A DNA stretch of 64,000 nucleotides, from contig JADJWJ010000008.1 of NCBI GenBank assembly GCA_016716425.1, forward strand, positions 1 to 64,000, read 5' to 3'. This stretch comes from Betaproteobacteria bacterium. Lineage in GTDB: Bacteria > Pseudomonadota > Gammaproteobacteria > Burkholderiales > Casimicrobiaceae. The position numbers were made by a program, and so were the translations under genes. The notes below the pieces were generated by a model, which searched no databases, had not been told where the DNA came from, and was given only the letters and a program-made list of their open reading frames with translations. Below, in pieces: positions 15,202-24,019 of the stretch (positions within the stretch are counted from its first letter, which is position 1; every line of letters begins with the position of its first letter).

Positions 15202-15242
15202 GCGGCGCGACCCAAACCCACCACACCGCAAGGAGGCCTGCC

Positions 15243-15878
15243 ATGGTTCCCGCAAGGATCGCCGCCCGCGTCGCTCTCTCCGGAGGTCTCGCCCTCGCCC
15301 TCGCTCTGCCCGGGTTGGCTTGCGCCCGTTCACCGCACGACCAGATCCTCGACGAGCTCGCGACGCTCAACGCGAAGATCGACGCGCTGCAGGCCGCCGT
15401 CGCCGATGTCGCCGACTTCCGGGGGCTCGCCCAGAGCTGGGACAAGCGCCTGCCCGTCGATGAGCGTTTCACGATTCTCGCCGCGTTCAACAATCAGGCC
15501 GTGCGCGACAACAACACGGGGCTCGTGTGGGAGCTGAATGCGGAGTCGTCGCTGTTTCGCACCTGGCTCGACGCCAAGCTCAACGTCTGCGCCGGGAAAC
15601 TCGTCGCCAATCAGAAGGGCTGGCGCCTGCCCTCGCTGCCGGAGCTCACCAGTCTCATCGACATGTCGGCGCCGCTCGGCAGCGCACGAATCCAGCCCGG
15701 ACACCCGTTTCTCAACATTCAGCCGTGGGTGTACTGGACGGCCACTACGGACGCCGACGATCCGACGGCCGCCTGGGGCGTATCGTTCGGCACGGGAGGC
15801 GTGGACGGCCATCACAAGGTCCTGCATCAGAACGCGACCTGGTGCGTGCGTGGCAGCATGAACGCGGACAGGTATTAG
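15243..15878 (+). CDS. secreted DUF1566-domain protein
   Basis: The 211-residue protein has a signal peptide (ARVALSGGLALALALPGLACA), a short helical coiled segment (QILDELATLNAKIDALQAAV), and a C-terminal DUF1566 (Lcl C-terminal) domain. That domain reads VRDNNTGLVWEL, WRLPSLPELTSLID, WVYWTATTDADDPTAAWGVSF and ATWCVRG. Such domains sit in surface or periplasmic proteins and are related to C-type lectin folds. GGAGG 8 bp upstream supports ATG 15243. It converges with the SARP-like regulator and is a candidate target of it. Confidence 0.8.
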   Translation: MVPARIAARVALSGGLALALALPGLACARSPHDQILDELATLNAKIDALQAAVADVADFRGLAQSWDKRLPVDERFTILAAFNNQAVRDNNTGLVWELNAESSLFRTWLDAKLNVCAGKLVANQKGWRLPSLPELTSLIDMSAPLGSARIQPGHPFLNIQPWVYWTATTDADDPTAAWGVSFGTGGVDGHHKVLHQNATWCVRGSMNADRY

Positions 15879-15968
15879 CCGCAGGGCGCTCGGCGCCATC
15901 GAGTCCCGCACGGGCGCGTTGCCCCCGCCCGTCGCCGCGCGCGCGCCTTCAGTGCGGGCGCAATCGGC

Positions 15969-18920
15969 TCACGACGTCGTCGACGATCGCTTCGAAGGGC
16001 GCGTCTCCCTGGCGGCGAGCTGTGCGATCTGCTCTTCCTCGCGCGTCAGCGTCAACCGCGCGAGGCCGAGCTCGGCACCCGCCCGCGAGTCGGCGCTGGA
16101 CAGGGGGTGGCCTGCGACCGCACACCAGAGCGCGGCCGCCTGCGCCCCGTCGCCGCGAGCCGCCAGCGCCTCCGCGCGTACGTTGATCGCCTCCAGCTCG
16201 CAGAGCGTGTAGCTCGTCGCCTGCGCCCGGACGAGCGCTTCGAACGTGCATTCGTCGGCGCTCGCGTACTCGCGGCGCGCGATGGCGAGGCGTGCCATTG
16301 CCAGCCACGCCATCACCTCGATCTGGGGCTCGCCGTGGCTTCGCGCCTGGTCGAGGCCCAGCCGCGCGTAGTGCGCGCACCGGTCGAGGTCGCCCAACTC
16401 GAGCGTGGTCAAGGCCAGGTTGACGAGCAGGAAGACTGCCGGGGCGGCGAGACCGGTCGCCTGGGCAAGCTGCAGCCCTTCCTCGAAGCACCGCAACGCC
16501 GCGGCCGGATCGTGCTGCACGCGATGCAGGTTGCCGAGGTTGTTGAGCCGCGTCACCAGGCCGCGTCGATTGCCCACCAGGCGCTCGATCGCGAGTGCTT
16601 CCTCGTACAGCGCCGCGGCGCGTGCGTAGTTGCCCTCGGTCTTCTCGACGATGGCGAGATTCGAGCTGAACTGGGCGATGCCCTCACGGTCACGATCCAT
16701 GCGGGCGCGCGCCAGCCCCTCTTCATAGTGCGTCCTCGCCTCCTCGTAACGGCCCATCTGCCAGAGCGAAAGGCCGATGGTGGTCAACGCGGCCTTGATG
16801 CCGCCCGCGTGGTCTTCGCTGCGCGCCAGCGCAAGCGCCGCGCGCGCATGGCGCTCCGCCAGCGCGAAGTCCCCCCGGCGCCAATGCAGCACCGCGAGCG
16901 CGTCGAGGACCGCGGTCCGCGTCGACGGCTCGGCGTCCCCGGCGGCGTCGATGGCGGCCAGCGCCGCCGCAAGCAGGTCGATGCCCTCGGCCCAGCGGCC
17001 GGTGGCTTCGAAGAAGTGACGCATCGCCGGCGTCATGAGCCCGATGCGCCGGTACGAGCGCTCGGCGATCGCGGCCGTCCAGGCCACCTGGCAGTTCGCG
17101 AGCTCCAGTTCGACTTCGGCAATGGCGCGCCGCTGGTCGACGTGCTTGAAATCCGCATGGCGCGCGAGCAGTTGCGCGAAGTATTCCGCGTGCCGCCGCC
17201 GTACGCGCGGCGCGTCCTCGAGGCGCTCCGCGGCGCATTGGCGTATCAGCGAATGCAAGGAGAAGCGGCCGCTGCCATCGGCCCGCAACAGGGACTTGTC
17301 GACGAGCGAGCCAAGCAGCGGCAGCGAGGCCCCGGCGACCGCGCGCGCCGCCTCCCGCGAGAACCCGCCGGCGAAGACCGTGCAGGCGGTGAGCGCCTCC
17401 CGCTCGCGGGGGGCGAGCATCCGCCAGGAATGATCGAAGCTCGCGCGAAGGCTCGCATTGCGCGCGGCACCCGGGGTGGCCGGCTCGAGCAGGTCGATCG
17501 ATTGGGCCAGCTCGCGTCCGATTTCCGCCACGGGCAGGATCCGCACCCGCGCAGCGGCCAGTTCGAGCGCAAGGGGGAGTCCCTCGGTCGCGCGCGCGAT
17601 CGCAGCCGCGGCGACAGCTTCCGCGGTCGCGTCGTAGGTCGGATGCTGGGCCGCCGCGCGCGCTTCGAACAGGCGCACGGAGTCGTAGGCCCGCAGCGCG
17701 TCGAGCTCCTGTTCATCGGCGTCCGGAACCGGCAGTCCTTCGAGCGGCAACAACCACTCGGCAGCGAGACCCAGACGCATCCGGGACGTGACCAGGAGGC
17801 GGGTCCCGCGGCAGCCCGACAGCAGGGCGTCGACCCAGGGGGCCAGTGCTTCGACATGCTCGGCGCCATCGAACACCAGGAGGACGTGCACGTCGCGCAG
17901 GTGTCGGGTCAGTTGCCGTACCGGCGAATCGACCCCGCGCAGCTCGACGCCGATGGACGATGCGCATCGCTGTGCGATCTGGTCCGTGTTCGAGAGATCG
18001 TCCAGCGCGATCCAGCATGCCCCGTCCGCGAAGCGAGCCGCCAGATCCGGCAACGCGGCACGCGCCACGGCGCTCTTGCCGACGCCGCCGGGTCCGCTGA
18101 TCGTGAGCAAGCGGCAGTCGTCGCCGGTCAGCAGCGCCTTGATCCGCCGGAGCTCGACGCGGCGGCCCACGAATCCGGCGGCGGCCTCGCGCTTCGCCGG
18201 AGCGGCCGGCAGACGATGCTCGACGGCACTGCGCGCATCGAGCTGCCGCGCAACGTCGCGCAGCGCGGCGGGGGGCTCGATGCCGAGCTCGGTCGCCAGC
18301 CGTCGGGCAAATTCGCGATATGCGCGGCGCGCCTCGTCGACCTGGCCGAGCGCGGACAGCGCGTGCAGATGGGCGGCGAGCGCCGTTTCATCGAGCGGCT
18401 CGGCCTGCAGCGCGCGCAGCGCGAGCGTGCTGCACGCCGGCGGATCGTCGCGCAGTTGCGCCAACCTGGCGGCCAACGCGCCGTGCCAGAGCGCGGCAAG
18501 CCGCGCGCGCTCGAACCGCAGCCACTCGGCGAACGGCGTCGGAGCATCGGCCTCGAAGCCGTCGAGCAGCGGGCCGGCGTAGCTGTCCAGCGCCGTGCTC
18601 CAATCGGCCGCCGCGACGGCCCCTTCGAGCCGGCGAACGTCGGTGTCGACGGCCCAGCGCAAGGCGTCCGCGCGGACCTCGAACTGCGCAATGCGGGTCA
18701 GCCGGCGGATCTGGACCAGGACGAAGCGCAGGTTCGCGCGCGCCGTCGCCGTGTCGCGATCGGGCCACAGCAGCGACGAGGCGACGTCGCGAGTCACCCA
18801 GGCGCCGCGAAACGCGAGATACGCGAGCAGCTGGTAGGGCCGCTCGAGCGGAAAGGGATCGGGGCCCGAGCCCGTATCGAGCGCGGGCGCGCCGAACAGG
18901 TACGCGCGGGGCGCGGTCAT
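15969..18920 (-). CDS. SARP/AfsR-type regulator: wHTH-BTAD-STAND ATPase-TPR
   Basis: This 983-residue protein has an N-terminal OmpR/SARP-like winged helix (about 1-95, VTRDVASSLLWPDRD and ARANLRFVLVQIRRL), then a bacterial transcriptional activator domain (about 100-245, ALRALQAEPLDETALAAHLH and ELGIEPPAAL). An NB-ARC/STAND ATPase follows, with Walker A GPGGVGKSA near 275-283 and Walker B VLLVFDGAE near 345, and then a sensor region with LPLALELAAARV. TPR repeats (about 620-960, e.g. GRYEEARTHYEEGLARA) form the C-terminal half. Activity is probably gated by an unknown signal through the TPRs. Direct repeats of SARP type lie on both flanks. Confidence 0.85.
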   Translation of the reverse strand: MTAPRAYLFGAPALDTGSGPDPFPLERPYQLLAYLAFRGAWVTRDVASSLLWPDRDTATARANLRFVLVQIRRLTRIAQFEVRADALRWAVDTDVRRLEGAVAAADWSTALDSYAGPLLDGFEADAPTPFAEWLRFERARLAALWHGALAARLAQLRDDPPACSTLALRALQAEPLDETALAAHLHALSALGQVDEARRAYREFARRLATELGIEPPAALRDVARQLDARSAVEHRLPAAPAKREAAAGFVGRRVELRRIKALLTGDDCRLLTISGPGGVGKSAVARAALPDLAARFADGACWIALDDLSNTDQIAQRCASSIGVELRGVDSPVRQLTRHLRDVHVLLVFDGAEHVEALAPWVDALLSGCRGTRLLVTSRMRLGLAAEWLLPLEGLPVPDADEQELDALRAYDSVRLFEARAAAQHPTYDATAEAVAAAAIARATEGLPLALELAAARVRILPVAEIGRELAQSIDLLEPATPGAARNASLRASFDHSWRMLAPREREALTACTVFAGGFSREAARAVAGASLPLLGSLVDKSLLRADGSGRFSLHSLIRQCAAERLEDAPRVRRRHAEYFAQLLARHADFKHVDQRRAIAEVELELANCQVAWTAAIAERSYRRIGLMTPAMRHFFEATGRWAEGIDLLAAALAAIDAAGDAEPSTRTAVLDALAVLHWRRGDFALAERHARAALALARSEDHAGGIKAALTTIGLSLWQMGRYEEARTHYEEGLARARMDRDREGIAQFSSNLAIVEKTEGNYARAAALYEEALAIERLVGNRRGLVTRLNNLGNLHRVQHDPAAALRCFEEGLQLAQATGLAAPAVFLLVNLALTTLELGDLDRCAHYARLGLDQARSHGEPQIEVMAWLAMARLAIARREYASADECTFEALVRAQATSYTLCELEAINVRAEALAARGDGAQAAALWCAVAGHPLSSADSRAGAELGLARLTLTREEEQIAQLAARETRPSKRSSTTS

Positions 18921-19096
18921 GGTCGTTCAATTGCGACTGTCGCCCGCCCGGGGCGGGCACGACGCGCAACCGCATGCCGGCGGGCGGCGGCACCGTTCGC
19001 CAGCGCGAATTGCCAGCCCTCAGTCTACGCTTGGGCACCGCCGCCGCGGTACTGGCGCCGACCGGCGCACCGACGCCCGTTCCGGGACGCCGGCCG

Positions 19097-19129
19097 TCTA
19101 GCGCTGGTCTAACGGCGACTCGCTACCTT
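19097..19129 (+). promoter_or_regulatory. SARP-type direct repeats and -10-like element, copy 2
   Basis: TCTAGCG (19097-19103) and TCTAACG (19108-19114) are spaced 11 bp apart; TACCTT (19124-19129) follows after 9 bp. The two-repeat block matches copy 1 at 14918 in 17 of 20 positions, including the same downstream spacing, and reads toward the secreted-protein gene at 19212. Confidence 0.55.
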
Positions 19130-19211
19130 GTGTGCAGGCATGGCGAGAGACCCAACACCGGCCGACGTCGCCAGGGCACTGCGCCAGCGCCGCACCCGAA
19201 GGAGAGCCGCC

Positions 19212-20537
19212 ATGAAACCGATCGCGTCGACGGATGCCCGCGCGGAATGCGCGCACCAACCGCTCTCGATGGCCGCACCTGTCGATCCGCGTTGCGGCAC
19301 GAGGTGCACGCTGCGGGCAGCCTTCGTCCTTCTGGCCGTTGCGCTGCTGGGTTCCGGCCACGCGCTCGCGCAGCCGGTCCTCGCCGTCAGTACCGACTAC
19401 CTGGGGTTCGGCCGCGTGCCGGTCAATGTCACCAGTCCGGTCCAGCCGTTGTTCGTCATGAACACGGGCGACGCCCCGCTGACGCTGCAGGCCCTCACGC
19501 TCGGGGGCGCGAGCAGCACGCACTACGCCGTCGGCGGAACCTGTGCGGCCGGCCAGCAGCTCGCTCCCAACGCCCGCTGCCGGATCGACGCGGTGTTGCG
19601 GCCGACCGCCGTCGGTAGCCGACTCGCATCGCTTACGATCGAGGCGGACGCGGCTGGCACGCCCGCGGTCGTCGCGCTGGGTGGCCTCGGCGACGGCGGC
19701 ACGAACTCCGTCGCGCCGCCCAACCCGGACCCCGACTGGATCGACTTCGGCGCGAACGCGGTCGGCACTGCCGCCGCGCCCCGGACGTTGACGTTCAGGA
19801 ACGACTCCGGCATCGAGCTGCGCATCACCAGCCTCCGGCTGCAAACAGGCGAGTCGCAGGACTTCACGCTCGCGTCGTCCTGCAACGCCGACGACCTGCT
19901 GCCGAACGGCTCGACGTGCACGTTCACCTTCGGCTTCACGCCGAGCGGCGCGGGACTGCGCACCACCGTCCTCTACCTCGGGGTCGGATACGCGGAGGTC
20001 ACCACGGGAGTCGTCTACATCATGGTCACCGGCGTCGGCGGCACGCTGGCGCCGTCACCCTACGTCGAGGCCGCCGAGTACTACCACTCGGCATTCGACC
20101 ACTACTTCGTCACGGCGATCGCCGACGAGATCCGGATGCTCGACGCCGGAGACTTCGCCGGATGGGCCCGGACCGGCCGCTCGATCAACGTGTACCCCGT
20201 CGCCGCCGCGGGTCTCGTAACCGTGTGCCGGTTCTTCAGCACCTCGTTCGGGCCCAGGAGCTCGCACTTCTATACCGCGCTGGCCGACGAGTGCGCGCTG
20301 GTCCTGAACAATCCGGACTGGACGTTCGAGGGCCACGTGTTCCCGGTCGGACTGCCGCTGGCCGACGGCACGTGCGAGGGCGCCTCGATCCCCGTTTACC
20401 GCCTGTACAACGACGGCATGGGCGGTGCGCCCAACCACCGCTTCACGACCGATCGCGAACTGCAGGAACGGATGCGCGCGCAGGGCTGGATTGCCGAAGG
20501 TCAAGGCGTCGGCGTGGCGATGTGCGCCATGCGTTGA
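19212..20537 (+). CDS. secreted choice-of-anchor D protein with DUF5648-like C-terminus
   Basis: This 441-residue protein has a signal segment (AAFVLLAVALLGSGHALA) after a 34-residue N-terminal extension. Two ASPM-SPD-2-Hydin-type beta domains follow (about 54-155 and 165-275; LGFGRVPVNVTSPVQPLFV and IDFGANAVGTAAAPRTLTF). The C-terminal domain has EYYHSAFDHYFVTA, SSHFYTALADEC, VYRLYNDG and NHRFTTD, as in DUF5648. ATG 19212 has GAAGGAGA 7 bp upstream. It lies about 80 bp downstream of the second SARP-type site, and its product is probably exported to the periplasm or surface. Confidence 0.8.
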   Translation: MKPIASTDARAECAHQPLSMAAPVDPRCGTRCTLRAAFVLLAVALLGSGHALAQPVLAVSTDYLGFGRVPVNVTSPVQPLFVMNTGDAPLTLQALTLGGASSTHYAVGGTCAAGQQLAPNARCRIDAVLRPTAVGSRLASLTIEADAAGTPAVVALGGLGDGGTNSVAPPNPDPDWIDFGANAVGTAAAPRTLTFRNDSGIELRITSLRLQTGESQDFTLASSCNADDLLPNGSTCTFTFGFTPSGAGLRTTVLYLGVGYAEVTTGVVYIMVTGVGGTLAPSPYVEAAEYYHSAFDHYFVTAIADEIRMLDAGDFAGWARTGRSINVYPVAAAGLVTVCRFFSTSFGPRSSHFYTALADECALVLNNPDWTFEGHVFPVGLPLADGTCEGASIPVYRLYNDGMGGAPNHRFTTDRELQERMRAQGWIAEGQGVGVAMCAMR

Positions 20538-20655
20538 GAGCACGGGCCGCGCAGCCCGCCGGGCGTTGCGTCCCCGCAAGTCCCGGAGGGTGCGCCGGCC
20601 GGTACGCCCCCGCCTCGGTGGTTGCGTAAATTCGCCCCGACGTGTTTGATACGGG

Positions 20656-21069
20656 ATGGCCTTCGATCCCGTCGTGAGCTACGCGTTCGTCGGTGTCGGC
20701 GTCTTCACGCAGGGCGTCGCGCTGCTGCTCGCCCGCCGGCCCCTGCGCATGCTGCGGGCGGGCGGACGCGCCCGCGGCCGGATCGTCGGCAACGACGAGG
20801 AGATGGTCGCGAGCACGCGTGGCCCGGGGCGCCTGTTCCACTTCCCGAAGGTCGCCTTCACGACCGCGACGGGCGAGCCGATCGTGTTCCGGTCGCGGAT
20901 GGGGCGCAGGGTTGCGGAGGCGGTCGACGGCGACGTCGACGTGCGGTACGACCCGGCAACGCCGCACGAGGCCGAGGTCGCGACGTTCCGCAACCTTTGG
21001 CTGTTCCCGCTCATCACGTCCGTATGCGGCCTGCCGTTCCTCGTGGCAGGTCTGCTCGCGCTTCGCTAG
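20656..21069 (+). CDS. DUF3592 membrane protein
   Basis: The 137-residue protein has one N-terminal and one C-terminal membrane segment around a beta-rich domain: GRARGRIVGNDEE, FHFPKVAFTTATGEPIVFRS and DVDVRYDPATPHEAEVATF. This is the DUF3592 layout, a periplasmic or cytoplasmic beta domain between two helices. Function unknown. Confidence 0.8.
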   Translation: MAFDPVVSYAFVGVGVFTQGVALLLARRPLRMLRAGGRARGRIVGNDEEMVASTRGPGRLFHFPKVAFTTATGEPIVFRSRMGRRVAEAVDGDVDVRYDPATPHEAEVATFRNLWLFPLITSVCGLPFLVAGLLALR

Positions 21070-21219
21070 GCGCTTCGCCGACCCGCCGGCCGCAGGTCTG
21101 CCGCTCCCCGTGCCCGACAACTTCATGCACACGCTCCCGGTTCCGCAGGCAGGAGCCGCCGCGGTCGCCGGTGAGCGCCTCGTGCCCGCGCGGCTCGCGA
21201 AGGCCGTCGCGGCCGTGCC

Positions 21220-21723
21220 GTGACCGCGCTCCCGGAACCCGCGTTCGACGGCGGGTGTACCTGTCGCCACGTCCGCTACCGGATGACGGGCAGGCCGCTC
21301 TTCGTGCACTGCTGCCACTGCCGCTGGTGCCAGCGCGAGACGGGCTCCGCGTTCGTGCTGAACGCGATGATCGAGGCGGACCGTGTACGGCTCATGCATG
21401 GCGACGTCGAGGTCGTCGCCACGCCGTCGGCAAGCGGCCGGGGCCAGAGGATCGCGCGGTGCCCGCAGTGCCGCGTCGCACTGTGGAGCAACTACGGCGG
21501 CGGCGGCGACGCCATCCGGTTCGTCCGGGTGGGCACGCTCGACGAGCCCGACCGCCTGCCACCCGACGTCCACATCTTCACGGCGTCGAAGCAGCCGTGG
21601 GTCGTGCTGCCGCCGGGAACGCCGGCGTTCGCCGAGTTCTACCGCGCGTCCGAGCTGTGGCCCGCGGAGAGCCTCGCGCGGCGCGAGGCCGTGCGGGCGG
21701 CACAGGCGCGCCCGGCGAAGTGA
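21220..21723 (+). CDS. GFA-family zinc protein, copy 2
   Basis: The 167-residue protein has the zinc ligand pattern GGCTCRHVRY, HCCHCRWCQRETG and ARCPQCRVALWSNYGG, then a C-terminal part with IRFVRVGTLDEPDRLPPDVHIFT and KQPWVVLP that is typical of the longer GFA subgroup. The HIFT..K.PW motif is conserved there. GTG 21220 is the start. Its stop overlaps the GTG of the following GNAT gene. Confidence 0.85.
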   Translation: MTALPEPAFDGGCTCRHVRYRMTGRPLFVHCCHCRWCQRETGSAFVLNAMIEADRVRLMHGDVEVVATPSASGRGQRIARCPQCRVALWSNYGGGGDAIRFVRVGTLDEPDRLPPDVHIFTASKQPWVVLPPGTPAFAEFYRASELWPAESLARREAVRAAQARPAK

Positions 21724-22241
21724 GCGCGGGCGAGGCCGCCGTCGTGCGCGAACTCGGCGCCGCGGACGCCGCGCAGTTCCAGGCGCTGCGACTGCGCGGC
21801 CTCGCCGAGTGCCCGGCGGCGTTCGCGTCGAGCGTGGACGAGGAGCGCGTGACGCCGGTCGCCGAGGTGGCCCTGCGGCTGCGCGCGCAACCCGGCCACT
21901 GCGTGCTCGGCACGTTCCGGCGCGACACGCTGGTCGGATGCATCGGACTGGAGCGCGAGCGGCACCGCAAGCTCGCGCACAAGGCGTTCGTGTGGGGCAT
22001 GTACGTCGCGCCGGAGGCGCGCCGCACCGGCGTCGGCCGCGCGCTCCTCGTCGAGGCGCTGCGGCGCGCGCGCGCCATGGCGGGCGTGCGGCAGGTCAAC
22101 CTCGGCGTCAACGCGGCAAACACGCCCGCCGTCGCGCTCTACGAGCGGCTGGGATTCGTACCGTTCGGCGTCGAGCGCGGCTTCATGCTGGTCGACGGCA
22201 TAGCGCACGACGAAATCCACATGGTCTGCGCGCTCGGCTGA
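21720..22241 (+). CDS. GNAT-family N-acetyltransferase
   Basis: The 173-residue protein shows VRELGAADAAQFQALRLRGL and CPAAFASSVDEE at the N-terminus, HKAFVWGMYVAPEARRTGVGRALLVEAL at the acetyl-CoA site and VNLGVNAANTPAVALYERLGFVPFG at the end. It is typical of GNATs annotated as acting on small amines or peptides. It overlaps the GFA gene by 4 bp (GTGA), so the two are probably cotranslated. Confidence 0.85.
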   Translation: MSAGEAAVVRELGAADAAQFQALRLRGLAECPAAFASSVDEERVTPVAEVALRLRAQPGHCVLGTFRRDTLVGCIGLERERHRKLAHKAFVWGMYVAPEARRTGVGRALLVEALRRARAMAGVRQVNLGVNAANTPAVALYERLGFVPFGVERGFMLVDGIAHDEIHMVCALG

Positions 22242-22269
22242 CGCCGCGCGCCACCGCAGGGGGACTGCA

Positions 22270-23139
22270 ATGACGTTCGACGAATTCCTCGCTACCGCAT
22301 GGAACGACCACGGCGACCGGCCGGACGAGGTCGCGCAACGGCTGGCGACGTCCACGGCCGTGATCGCGGCCGCAGGCCACATCCCGCCCTACGCGCGGAT
22401 CGTCGCGCACGTCTACGGCGAGCACCTGGGCGCATGGCAGCGCGGCGTCGACCTCCTGCGCTCGCTGCGCGCGTTGCCGGCCGCCGCCGGCGATGCCGGC
22501 GCGGAAGCGGCGATTGCGCGGTCGGTGGCCACGCTGCGCGTCGCGGGCGGCGACGAGGCGGCGGCCGCGCCGTTCGCGGGCGAGGATCGCGTAAGCGTCC
22601 TCGCGGCCGTCGCCGCCATGCTCGCGGGGCGCGGCGACTTCGGGCGCGCGATCGCCGCCTACCGGGACGCGCTGGCGCTCGCCGAGCGCGGCCTGCCCGA
22701 CGGCTCGCCGGCGCTGCGCGCGCTCGCCGTCGGCGGCAACCAGGTCGCGGTCGCGCTCGAGGGCAAGCGCGACCGCGATGCCGCCGAAGCCGCGGGCATG
22801 GTGGCCGCCGCCCAGGGCGGGCTCACGTACTGGCGGCGCGCGGGCACGTGGCTCGAGGAGGAGCGGGCGCACTACCGGCTCGCGCGCAGCCTGCTCGCCG
22901 CGGGCAGAGCAGTGGATGCCGTGCGCCACGCGCAGGCGTGCGTGGCCGTCTGCGCGGGCAACGATGCACCGGCGTTCGAGCGCTTCTTCGCGTTCGCAGT
23001 CCTCGCCGTCGCGCAGCGTGCCGCCGGCAACGCGGACGGATTCGCGGCGGCGCGCGGGGAGGCGCGGCGGCACTACGAGCAGGTGCCCGCCGACGAGCGC
23101 GCGTGGTGCGCCGACGACCTGGCCGAACTCGGCGCGTAG
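22270..23139 (+). CDS. TPR-like helical protein
   Basis: The 289-residue, Ala-rich, all-helical protein has TPR-like units: FGRAIAAYRDALALAERGLP, an EEERAHYRLARSLLAAGRAVDAVRHAQ stretch, and AVAQRAAGNADGFAAARGEA. GGGGGA 8 bp upstream supports ATG 22270. The AAC(6')-like gene follows after 11 bp. The function is unknown; it could be a scaffold. Confidence 0.65.
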   Translation: MTFDEFLATAWNDHGDRPDEVAQRLATSTAVIAAAGHIPPYARIVAHVYGEHLGAWQRGVDLLRSLRALPAAAGDAGAEAAIARSVATLRVAGGDEAAAAPFAGEDRVSVLAAVAAMLAGRGDFGRAIAAYRDALALAERGLPDGSPALRALAVGGNQVAVALEGKRDRDAAEAAGMVAAAQGGLTYWRRAGTWLEEERAHYRLARSLLAAGRAVDAVRHAQACVAVCAGNDAPAFERFFAFAVLAVAQRAAGNADGFAAARGEARRHYEQVPADERAWCADDLAELGA

Positions 23140-23150
23140 CGGTGGAGCGC

Positions 23151-23618
23151 ATGAGCGGCGCACGCGCTGTGCCGTGCACGATCGAGCGCTGCGCGGACCC
23201 TGCGCACGCGGGCTGGCTCGCGCTGCGGTGCGAGCTGTGGCCGCACAGCGGCCGCGACCTGCACTTGGCCGAGATGGCGGCGCAGTGCGCGGACCCCGCG
23301 CGCTTCGTCGCGCTCGTCGCCCGAACCGGCGAGGGGGCCGTCGGCCTGGCCGAGGCGAGCGTGCGGCACGACTACGTCAACGGCACGGACACCTCGCCCG
23401 TCGCGTTTCTCGAAGGGCTGTACGTCGCGCCGGCGGCACGGCGTGCCGGCGTCGCACGGGCGCTCGTCGCCGCGGTCGCGCAATGGGGGCGCGCCGCCGG
23501 CTGCACGGAACTCGCCTCCGACGCGGCCGCCGGCAACACGGCGAGCCACGCGGTGCACGGCGCGCTGGGCTTCGCCGAGACCGAGCGGGTCGTGTACTTC
23601 CGCCGTGCGCTGCGCTGA
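23151..23618 (+). CDS. AAC(6')-I-type aminoglycoside 6'-N-acetyltransferase homologue
   Basis: This 155-residue GNAT matches the AAC(6')-Ig/If-type enzymes along its whole length: WLALRCELWP, DLHLAEMAAQ, LAEASVRHDYVNGTDTSPVA, FLEGLYVAPAARRAGVARAL, CTELASDAAAGNTASHAVH and LGFAETERVVYFRR. These include the acceptor-site and acetyl-CoA motifs of the family, which modifies the 6' amine of aminoglycosides. ATG 23151 is at the usual distance. It has no cassette or IS context, so it looks intrinsic. Real resistance activity is not shown. Confidence 0.8.
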   Translation: MSGARAVPCTIERCADPAHAGWLALRCELWPHSGRDLHLAEMAAQCADPARFVALVARTGEGAVGLAEASVRHDYVNGTDTSPVAFLEGLYVAPAARRAGVARALVAAVAQWGRAAGCTELASDAAAGNTASHAVHGALGFAETERVVYFRRALR

Positions 23619-23682
23619 CGGCACCGCTATCATGGCGGTCCGCCGCGCCGCGGCCCTGGTCCACCACGCGAGGAGACCCGCC

Positions 23683-23976
23683 ATGCCCGCCTACCTGGTT
23701 GCCGACGTCGAGGTCATCGACCGCGATCTCTACGAGGAGTACCGGAAGGGCGTGCCGGCGACCGTCGCGGCGTTCGGCGGCCGGTTCCTCGTGCGCGGCG
23801 GCGCGACGCAGACGCTCGAAGGCGACTGGTCGCCGAAGCGCGCGGTCGTGCTCGAGTTTCCCGACGTCGCCGCGCTCAGGCGCTGGTACGACTCGCCCGA
23901 GTACGCGCCGCTGCTCGCGCTGCGCAAGCGCGCGGCGCGGTCGAGCCTCGTCGTGATGGACGGCGTCGCGCCCTGA
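23683..23976 (+). CDS. DUF1330-family protein
   Basis: The 97-residue protein is a typical DUF1330 dimeric alpha/beta barrel: AYLVADVEVIDRDLYEEYRK, FGGRFLVRGG, VVLEFPDVAALRRWYDSPEY and PLLALRKRAARSSLVVMDG. GAGGAG 7 bp upstream supports ATG 23683. No activity has been settled for the family. Confidence 0.85.
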   Translation: MPAYLVADVEVIDRDLYEEYRKGVPATVAAFGGRFLVRGGATQTLEGDWSPKRAVVLEFPDVAALRRWYDSPEYAPLLALRKRAARSSLVVMDGVAP

Positions 23977-24019
23977 GGCCGCGGCGGGTGGCGCGCGGCG
24001 GCTGGGGACGGTACCGCGG

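Noticed and set aside
16107..19112. 1001-codon open frame on the plus strand
   Set aside because: It is the antisense of the SARP-like regulator; Arg-rich translation with no motifs, kept open by high GC.
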